A DNA stretch of 7,056 nucleotides from Chloroflexi bacterium RBG_16_72_14. Its GTDB lineage: Bacteria > Chloroflexota > Limnocylindria > Limnocylindrales > CSP1-4. The position numbers and the translations under genes were made by a program. The notes beneath the pieces are model-generated. The model was not told the origin of the DNA and searched no databases. It saw only the letters and a list, made by a program, of their open reading frames with translations. Positions 1 to 5,021 of this stretch are shown piece after piece. The stretch spans positions 1-7,056 of the forward strand of contig MGOE01000079.1 in NCBI GenBank assembly GCA_001797035.1, read 5' to 3'. Position 1 is the first letter of the stretch. Every line of letters begins with the position of its first letter.

Positions 1-196
1 CGACGACAGCGGACGGCTCGCGGACCCGGCAGTGCCGGACGGGGCGAAGGCCGCGCTCCTGGACCGGATGTTCGCGGATGCCAGCCCGTCGCCGCGATCG
101 ATGCGGGCGAGCCCCGAGTACCGGCTGGCGATGCTCCGCGTGCTGGGTGCCCGTGCCCTGCGCACGGCCATCGAGCGTCTCGCGGCGGGGGAGTGA
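1..196 (+). CDS. FAD-binding subunit of a xanthine/CO dehydrogenase-type molybdenum hydroxylase, C-terminal fragment
   Basis: This is the 3' end of a gene whose start lies upstream of the window; the first full codon begins at base 2 and the TGA stop is at 194-196. The 64 visible residues end in a stretch resembling the C-terminal domain of CoxM/CutM-type flavoprotein subunits: SPEYRLAMLRVLGARAL followed by a helix running to AAGE. In this family the YR..M..VL..RAL pattern closes the C-terminal domain, and the subunit carries electrons from the [2Fe-2S] clusters to FAD and on to the acceptor. The FAD-binding N-terminal part is not visible. The identification rests on this pattern plus the position directly upstream of the iron-sulfur and molybdopterin subunit genes, a common medium-small-large order. 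The next gene begins within a few bases, so co-translation is likely. An unrelated protein is unlikely in this context. Confidence 0.8.
   Translation, partial: DDSGRLADPAVPDGAKAALLDRMFADASPSPRSMRASPEYRLAMLRVLGARALRTAIERLAAGE
187..193 (+). promoter_or_regulatory. Ribosome binding site that decides the start of the [2Fe-2S] subunit
   Basis: GGGGGAG lies inside the last codons of the FAD subunit gene. It is 8 bases before ATG 202, an ideal spacing, but too close to GTG 199 and overlapping GTG 193. This favours ATG 202 over the two upstream GTG codons in the same frame. Confidence 0.6.
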
Positions 197-201
197 GCGT
201 G

Positions 202-678
202 ATGTCCGACCTGGTGTCCATCGACCTGACCGTCAACGGGCGGCCCCGCTCGCTCGAGGTCGCCGCCCACCACACGCTGCTCGACGCGCTGCGCGACGAC
301 CTCGGCCTCACCGGCACCAAGGAATGCTGCCTCGTGGGCGAGTGCGGGGCGTGCACGGTCAGCATCGACGGGCGGATCGTGGACTCGTGCCTGGTGCTCG
401 CCGTGGAGGCGGACGGCTGCGCCGTGACCACCGTCGAGGGGCTTGCAGCCGAGGGACGGCTCAGCCGGCTCCAGCAGGCGTTCCTCGACTACGGTGCCGC
501 CCAGTGCGGCTTCTGCATCCCGGGCCAGCTGATGGCGGCGCAGGACCTGCTCGACCGGACGCCCCACCCCTCGGTGCCCGAGGTCCAGGAGGGCCTGGCC
601 GGCAACCTGTGCCGCTGCGCGGGGTACGAGCAGATCAGCGAGGCGGTCCTCGCGGCCGCCGAGGGGACGGTCCGATGA
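202..678 (+). CDS. (2Fe-2S)-binding subunit of a xanthine/CO dehydrogenase-type molybdenum hydroxylase
   Basis: Small iron-sulfur subunit (158 aa from ATG 202, the usual length for CoxS/CutS proteins). It relays electrons from the molybdenum centre to the flavin subunit. The N-terminal plant-ferredoxin-like domain has Cys43, Cys48 and Cys51 (in CLVGECGACTV) plus Cys63 as ligands of one cluster. The C-terminal helical domain has Cys102 and Cys105 (AQCGFCIPGQ) with Cys137 and Cys139 (NLCRCAGY) for the second. All eight ligands are present, so both clusters should form. An extra Cys42 sits beside the first ligand. There is no signal peptide, so the enzyme should be cytoplasmic. GTG 193 in the same frame would add three residues and overlap the preceding stop as GTGA; ATG 202 is preferred because GGGGGAG is well spaced from it. 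The stop TGA overlaps the next start as ATGA, indicating translational coupling to the large subunit. Confidence 0.95.
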   Translation: MSDLVSIDLTVNGRPRSLEVAAHHTLLDALRDDLGLTGTKECCLVGECGACTVSIDGRIVDSCLVLAVEADGCAVTTVEGLAAEGRLSRLQQAFLDYGAAQCGFCIPGQLMAAQDLLDRTPHPSVPEVQEGLAGNLCRCAGYEQISEAVLAAAEGTVR

Positions 679-2993
679 CCGCGCGCGTCGGCGGGTCGCC
701 CAACCGGGTCGGCGGCATCGGCCGGGTGACCGGCGCCCAGGAATACGTCGCGGACATCCACCTCGCCGACGAGCTGCACGCGAAGCTGGTGACCATCCCC
801 TGTGCCCGGGCCCGGATCACCGGGATCGACGCGGCCGAGGCGCTGCGCCTCCCCGGCGTGCACTCGGTGGTGTCCGCCGCGGACCTGCCCTCGCCCATGC
901 CTCGGTTCGGGCCCCAGTTCCGGGACCGGCCCGTGCTGGCCGTCGACGAGACGAAGTACCACGGCGACCCGGTCGCGGTCGTGGTGGCCGACACCAGGGA
1001 CGCCGCCGAGGCGGCCGCGGGCCTGGTGCGCGTCGCGTACGAGGAGCTGCCGGCGGTGACCACGCTGGCCGCCGCCCTCGACCCGGCCGCGCCGCTGGTC
1101 CAGGACCCGTCCATCCGCCCGGACGACGCGTTCGCGCACACCAACGTCGTGCGCGAGCACCGGGTGGGCTGGGGCGACGTGAACGCCGTGCCCGCGGACC
1201 TCGTCGTGGACCACGTCTACACGTTCCCGATGGTCACCCACTTCGCCATCGAGCCCCACGCGTACATCGCCGCGCCCGACGGCGACGGGATTGCCGTGTG
1301 GAGCACGATCCAGCACCCCAACTGGCTGCAGAAGGTCCTGGCCGGGGTCACCGGCCTGCCGCTGGCCAAGGTGCGCGTGTACGCGCCGGATCCGGGTGGC
1401 GGGTTCGGCGGCAAGCAGCACGCGAAGTACGAGCCGCTGGTCGCGCTGCTGGCGCTGCGGACCGGACGCCCGGTGCGCCTGGTGCTGACCCTCGAGGAGA
1501 CGTTCCAGGCCGTCCGCCGCGCCGCGTCCGAGGTGCGCGTCCGGACCGGCTTCCGCAGCGACGGCACGATCTGCTTCCAGGACATCACGGCGGACTACCT
1601 CATCGGCGCGTACGTGGACATCGCCGACCGCGTCGTGAGCAAGGGCAGCTACCTCGCCGCGGGGCCGTACCGGATGCCCGCCGCCCGGATCGTGGCCCGG
1701 CCGGTCCTGTCACACACGGTGCCGTCCACGGCGTTCCGCGGCTTCGGCAACCCGCAGGTCAACTGGGCGGCGGAGTCCAACCTGGACGAGGGCGCGCGCC
1801 TGCTGGGGATCGATCGGCTCGACATCCGGCTGCGCAACCTCGCACGGAAGGGCGAGTCGTTCATCCCCTGGGACACGCCCGCCGACGGCGACTGGCAGCA
1901 GACCGTCCGGCGTACCGCCGAGCTGATCGGCTGGGACACGCCAACGGCGCCCGGGCACGGACGCGGCATCGCGATCGGCATCAAGTCCGGCCCCACGACC
2001 GGCCTCTCGTACTCGACCGTCCGGCTGCTCGCCGACGGCAGCGTGGTCGTCTACGCCGGGACCTCGGACATGGGCCAGGGCGCCCGCACGGTGCTGGCCC
2101 AGATCGCCGGCGACGAGCTGGGCGCCCCGCTCGAGTGGGTGACGGTGGTCATGGGCGACACCGCGGTCGTGCCCTATGACCAGCAGACCTCGGCCAGCCG
2201 CTCAACGGTCCTGATGGGCAACGCCGTCCTGGCCGCCTGCCGCGAGATCCAGGGCAAGCTTCGCGCGATGGCGGCCCGGGTGCACGGCGTGGACGAGGCC
2301 GCGATCCGGGTCGACCGGGGCGTCGTCCACATGCCGGACCGCGAGATCGCGATCCGCGACGTGCTGGGGCCCGGGTTCGGCCGGCTCGGCGGCGAGCTGG
2401 TCGGCAACGGCGAGATGCGCAAGGAGGCCGAGCCGGACCACCCGCTGGGCGGCTCCGCGGCGTTCTTCGAGTTCAACTGCACCGCGACCGAGGCCGAGGT
2501 GGACGAGGACACGGGCGACGTGACGCTGGTGCGCTACGTGACCGTGTCGGACGTGGGCAAGGCGATCAACCCGCTCCAGGTCCGGATGCAGGACGAGGGC
2601 GCGGCGATCCAGGGCCTGGGCCACACGCTCATGGAGCACTACATCTTCGACGACGCCGGCCGGATCCGGAACCTGGGCGCCATCGACTACCGGATCCCGA
2701 CCAGCATGGACCTGCCCCTCGAGATGATCAGCGAGATCGTCGAGAACGCGGATGGACCCGGGCCGTACGGCGCCAAGGGCATGAGCGAGGGGGCGCTGCT
2801 GTGCGTCTCGGCGGCCGTCGCGGCGGCGGTCCGCGACGCCACCGGCATCGTGATCCGGGACCTGCCGCTGACCCCGGAGCGGGTCTGGCGCGCGCTCCGC
2901 GAGCGGGACCGGGCCCGCGACCGGGAGGCCGTCGCGGCCGAAGCCGTCCGGCACGAGGCCGAAGCCGTCAAGCACGAGGAGCCCGTGTCATGA
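675..2993 (+). CDS. Molybdopterin-binding catalytic subunit of a xanthine dehydrogenase-family hydroxylase
   Basis: Large catalytic subunit (772 aa), the expected size for CoxL/XdhB-type proteins. It binds molybdenum-pterin cytosine dinucleotide or a similar cofactor and hydroxylates a carbon using water. The N-terminal a/b hammerhead domain (about residues 12-130, with YHGDPVAVVVAD) is followed by the two-part molybdopterin-binding domain. Cofactor motifs are GGGFGGK (241-247), AFRGFGNPQ (353-361) and DMGQG with Gln468. The catalytic base is Glu705 in GAKGMSEG. The AFRGFG loop lacks the Cys of the AYRCSFR loop of form I CO dehydrogenase, and the residue after GGGFGGK is Gln248, where bovine xanthine oxidase has Glu802. 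Neither CO nor purine oxidation is therefore favoured; N-heterocycles or aldehydes are possible. The start is ATG 675, overlapping the small-subunit stop, with AGGGGA about 7 bases upstream. A longer in-frame reading from base 78 is spurious because it overlaps the two preceding genes. The charged C-terminal tail contains a duplicated heptapeptide. Confidence 0.94.
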   Translation: MTARVGGSPNRVGGIGRVTGAQEYVADIHLADELHAKLVTIPCARARITGIDAAEALRLPGVHSVVSAADLPSPMPRFGPQFRDRPVLAVDETKYHGDPVAVVVADTRDAAEAAAGLVRVAYEELPAVTTLAAALDPAAPLVQDPSIRPDDAFAHTNVVREHRVGWGDVNAVPADLVVDHVYTFPMVTHFAIEPHAYIAAPDGDGIAVWSTIQHPNWLQKVLAGVTGLPLAKVRVYAPDPGGGFGGKQHAKYEPLVALLALRTGRPVRLVLTLEETFQAVRRAASEVRVRTGFRSDGTICFQDITADYLIGAYVDIADRVVSKGSYLAAGPYRMPAARIVARPVLSHTVPSTAFRGFGNPQVNWAAESNLDEGARLLGIDRLDIRLRNLARKGESFIPWDTPADGDWQQTVRRTAELIGWDTPTAPGHGRGIAIGIKSGPTTGLSYSTVRLLADGSVVVYAGTSDMGQGARTVLAQIAGDELGAPLEWVTVVMGDTAVVPYDQQTSASRSTVLMGNAVLAACREIQGKLRAMAARVHGVDEAAIRVDRGVVHMPDREIAIRDVLGPGFGRLGGELVGNGEMRKEAEPDHPLGGSAAFFEFNCTATEAEVDEDTGDVTLVRYVTVSDVGKAINPLQVRMQDEGAAIQGLGHTLMEHYIFDDAGRIRNLGAIDYRIPTSMDLPLEMISEIVENADGPGPYGAKGMSEGALLCVSAAVAAAVRDATGIVIRDLPLTPERVWRALRERDRARDREAVAAEAVRHEAEAVKHEEPVS
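2937..2978 (+). repeat. Two 21-bp in-frame tandem repeats in the tail of the molybdopterin subunit
   Basis: Units 2937-2957 and 2958-2978 begin GCCGAAGCCGTC and end CACGAG. They differ only at two bases of one codon (CGG versus AAG, Arg to Lys). They encode AEAVRHE and AEAVKHE. A partial third copy (GAGGCCGTC, 2925-2933) precedes them. The repeats lie in a charged, probably helical tail after the conserved fold has ended and immediately before the next gene's ribosome binding site. Confidence 0.85.
2976..2981 (+). promoter_or_regulatory. Ribosome binding site for the cyclase-family hydrolase
   Basis: GAGGAG is 8 bases upstream of ATG 2990 and lies within the last codons of the molybdopterin subunit gene. 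It supports ATG 2990 as the start, with the ATGA overlap to the upstream stop. Confidence 0.6.
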
Positions 2994-3877
2994 CCAGCAC
3001 CGACCTCGGCCCGATCTCGGGGCTGCCCGCGGAGCAGGTGGTCCGCGCCGCCGGCCTCGTCCGCGAGGGCCGGATGATCTCGCTCGCGGCCGTGCGGTTC
3101 CCCGGCATGCCGCTGTTCCCCGGCCACCCGCCGTTCCAGGTGCTCAACTACCGGACGCCGCGGGGGATCCGCGTGACCGGCGCGAAGCCGTGGGGCCCGG
3201 TCAACGACGCGGGCCTCGGCTACATGGCCGAGTACGTCATGGCGACCTCGCACTCGGGCGCGCACATGGACGCGCTCGCCCACATGACGGTGGGCGAGGA
3301 CATGCACTGGTACGGCGGCGGCCGCGCCGACGACCACCTCACGGACTTCGGGCCCACGCACCTCGACGCCTCGCGGATGCCGCCGTTCTTCACCCGCGGC
3401 GTGCTGCTCGACGCCGCCGGCCACCGGGGCGTCGGGTGCCTGCCCAGGGGCGAGCCGATCGACGCCGGGGAGCTGGACGCCATCTGCGCCGAGCAGGGCG
3501 TGGAGGTCCGTCCCTGGGACGTGGTCGTGATCCGCACCGGTTACATGAGCCTGTGGCCGGACGCCGACGCGATGGCCGCCCACAAGACACCCGGGCCGGA
3601 CATCTCCGCCGCCCGCTGGCTGCTGGAGCGGGGCGTCGTCGCGACCGGGACCGACACCGAGACGTACGAGGTCCAGCCGGCGCCCGATCCCGGACCCACC
3701 GGCAACCCGCAGCCGGTGCACACGCTGCTGCTGATCGACAACGGCATCTACCTGATGGAGAGCCTCGATCTCGAGGAGCTCGCCCGACAGCGGGTGTACG
3801 AGTTCCTGTTCGTGGCCCTGCCTCTCAAGATCCGCGGTGCCACGGGGTCGATGATCGATCCCGTCGCCGTCATCTGA
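2990..3877 (+). CDS. Cyclase/kynurenine formamidase-family metal-dependent hydrolase
   Basis: A 295-aa protein of the cyclase family (Pfam Cyclase), which includes bacterial kynurenine formamidase and isatin hydrolase; members use divalent metals to hydrolyse amide or lactam bonds. The metal-binding signature HSGAHMDALAH (residues 88-98) supplies His88, His92, Asp94 and His98. The family consensus is HxGTHxDxPxH, so Thr becomes Ala and Pro becomes Leu here, while the ligands are kept. Other family landmarks are RGVLLD (136-141), WDVVVIRTGY (176-185), TDTETYE (221-227), NGIYLMESLDLEELA (251-265) and the closing PLKIRGATGSMIDPVAV. There is no signal peptide. ATG 2990 overlaps the molybdopterin-subunit stop, implying co-translation. 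In this context the protein most likely hydrolyses the product of the upstream hydroxylase, for example a lactam or N-acyl bond; that step is inferred. The family assignment is firm, the substrate unknown. Confidence 0.9.
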   Translation: MTSTDLGPISGLPAEQVVRAAGLVREGRMISLAAVRFPGMPLFPGHPPFQVLNYRTPRGIRVTGAKPWGPVNDAGLGYMAEYVMATSHSGAHMDALAHMTVGEDMHWYGGGRADDHLTDFGPTHLDASRMPPFFTRGVLLDAAGHRGVGCLPRGEPIDAGELDAICAEQGVEVRPWDVVVIRTGYMSLWPDADAMAAHKTPGPDISAARWLLERGVVATGTDTETYEVQPAPDPGPTGNPQPVHTLLLIDNGIYLMESLDLEELARQRVYEFLFVALPLKIRGATGSMIDPVAVI

Positions 3878-3886
3878 CGCGTCCCA

Positions 3887-3891
3887 GGGAG
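3887..3891 (+). promoter_or_regulatory. Ribosome binding site for the zinc alcohol dehydrogenase
   Basis: GGGAG ends 7 bases before GTG 3899, inside the 21-bp gap after the hydrolase stop. This favours GTG 3899 over the in-frame ATG at 3911. Confidence 0.55.
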
Positions 3892-3898
3892 CCCACCC

Positions 3899-4957
3899 GT
3901 GCCCGAGACCATGCAGGCGCTCGTCGTGCTCGAGCCCAGTCGCCTCGAGATCCGGGAGGTCCCGGTCCCGGCACCCGGCCCCAACGAGGTGCTGGCGCGG
4001 GTGCGAGCGGTGTCCATCTGCGGCACCGACGCCCACATCATCCGGGGTGACTACCCGGGGTTCTGGCCGCCGTCGTTCCCGTTCATCCCGGGGCACGAGT
4101 GGGCGGGCGAGATCGCGGCGCTTGGGCCTGGCGCGGAGCGCTTCGGCTGGCAGGTGGGGGACCGCGTGGCCGGCACCAGCCATGATGCGTGCGGGGTCTG
4201 CCAGAAGTGCGTCGAGGGCCGCTACAACCTGTGTGAGAACTACGGCAAGCCCGGCCTCCACCGCCAGTACGGCCACAGCGTCCAGGGCGCCGACGCCGAG
4301 TACGTCGTCCACGGCGTGAAGTGCATCTTCCCGCTCCCCGACGCGCTGTCGTTCGACGAGGGCGCCGTCATCGACCCGGCGTCCATCGCCCTCCACGTCG
4401 CCAACCGGGGGAACATCGTCCCGGGCGACACGGTCGCGATCACGGGCGCGGGGGCGATCGGGCTGCTGGGCGGCGATGCGGCGCGGATCCGCGGTGCGGC
4501 CCGGGTGATCGTGATCGAGCGCAATCCGCTGCGCCTGGCCAAGGCCGCCGCGATGGGGTTCGAGACCGTGGACGCCCGCGAGGGCGACCCCGTCGCCGTG
4601 GTCCGCGACCTGACCGACGGGTTCGGCGCGGACGTGGTGCTCGAGTGCGCGGGCGTGCCGGCCACCGTGCAGTGGGCGCTGGGCATGCTCCGCCGGGGGG
4701 GCCGCTGCGCCGCCGTGGGGATCCCCACCGTGGGCGTCGAGATCGCGATGCAGAAGCTCGTGCTCGACGAGCTGGAGCTGGTCGGCTCGCGGGCATCAGC
4801 GGGCGAGATGCGCCGCGTGATGCCCCATGTGGAGCAGGGCCGGATGCGCGTCCGCGACGTCATGACCCACGAGTTCGCGCTGGCCGACTACGCGCAGGCC
4901 ATCGACACCTTCAACAACCCCACGAGCGGGGCCATCAAGATCATCGTCCGGCCGTAA
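3899..4957 (+). CDS. Zinc-dependent medium-chain alcohol dehydrogenase (sorbitol/threonine dehydrogenase type)
   Basis: A 352-aa medium-chain dehydrogenase/reductase, normal length, that interconverts an alcohol and an aldehyde or ketone with a nicotinamide cofactor. The N-terminal GroES-like domain carries catalytic zinc ligands Cys41 (SICGTDAH) and His66-Glu67 (PGHEWAG). The structural zinc lobe has Cys98, Cys101, Cys104 and Cys112 (CGVCQKC, then NLC). The Rossmann domain has GAGAIG at 183-188, and the second strand ends in Glu207 (VIVIERN), an acidic residue that normally selects NAD+ over NADP+. The closing segment resembles sorbitol, threonine or butanediol dehydrogenases, but the exact substrate cannot be read from the sequence. 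GTG 3899 is chosen from its well-spaced GGGAG. Lying 21 bp behind the hydrolase, it is probably the last gene of the hydroxylase-hydrolase operon, acting on a downstream or side-product alcohol; that role is inferred. Confidence 0.93.
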   Translation: MPETMQALVVLEPSRLEIREVPVPAPGPNEVLARVRAVSICGTDAHIIRGDYPGFWPPSFPFIPGHEWAGEIAALGPGAERFGWQVGDRVAGTSHDACGVCQKCVEGRYNLCENYGKPGLHRQYGHSVQGADAEYVVHGVKCIFPLPDALSFDEGAVIDPASIALHVANRGNIVPGDTVAITGAGAIGLLGGDAARIRGAARVIVIERNPLRLAKAAAMGFETVDAREGDPVAVVRDLTDGFGADVVLECAGVPATVQWALGMLRRGGRCAAVGIPTVGVEIAMQKLVLDELELVGSRASAGEMRRVMPHVEQGRMRVRDVMTHEFALADYAQAIDTFNNPTSGAIKIIVRP

Positions 4958-4999
4958 GGCGGGGCCGCGGATGCTCTCCCCCAGGTCCGCGACCCCGCC
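4958..4999 (+). terminator. GC-rich hairpin directly after the alcohol dehydrogenase stop
   Basis: Arms GGCGGGGCCGCGGA (4958-4971) and TCCGCGACCCCGCC (4986-4999) pair over 14 positions with a single C·A mismatch (4965/4992), around a 14-base loop. The left arm starts at the first base after the TAA stop. No T-run follows, so this is not a textbook intrinsic terminator. It could be a U-less terminator as in many GC-rich bacteria, an mRNA 3'-end stabiliser or processing site, or an operator for the next gene. In RNA read from the - strand the mismatch becomes a G·U pair and the stem is continuous. Confidence 0.5.
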
Positions 5000-5007
5000 C
5001 CGGCCAC

Positions 5008-5012
5008 AGGAG
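5008..5012 (+). promoter_or_regulatory. Ribosome binding site for the PPDK-like gene
   Basis: AGGAG lies 9 bases before GTG 5022, downstream of the hairpin. It is the only good Shine-Dalgarno in the 64-bp gap and fixes the GTG start. No convincing -35/-10 pair was recognised in the gap. Confidence 0.6.
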
Positions 5013-5021
5013 CCCGCCCCC

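Noticed and set aside
78..674. In-frame N-terminal extension of the molybdopterin subunit back to ATG 78
   Set aside because: It would overlap the whole [2Fe-2S] gene and the end of the FAD gene. The extension is Arg/Pro/Gly-rich and unlike any domain, while ATG 675 has a good ribosome binding site and family-like start.
202..2993. Assignment as aerobic CO dehydrogenase (coxMSL)
   Set aside because: Gene order fits, but the catalytic subunit has AFRGFG rather than the Cys-containing AYRCSFR loop required for the form I CO-oxidising site.
3878..3898. Possible promoter or terminator between the hydrolase and the dehydrogenase
   Set aside because: Only 21 bases are available, they contain the ribosome binding site, and no hairpin or promoter-like element is visible, so read-through is the simplest explanation.
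2687..4396. Long open frame (569 codons) on the - strand
   Set aside because: It lies antisense to the convincing hydrolase and dehydrogenase genes, has low-complexity Arg/Gly/Val/His-rich sequence with no recognisable motif, and is the usual shadow of GC-rich coding DNA.
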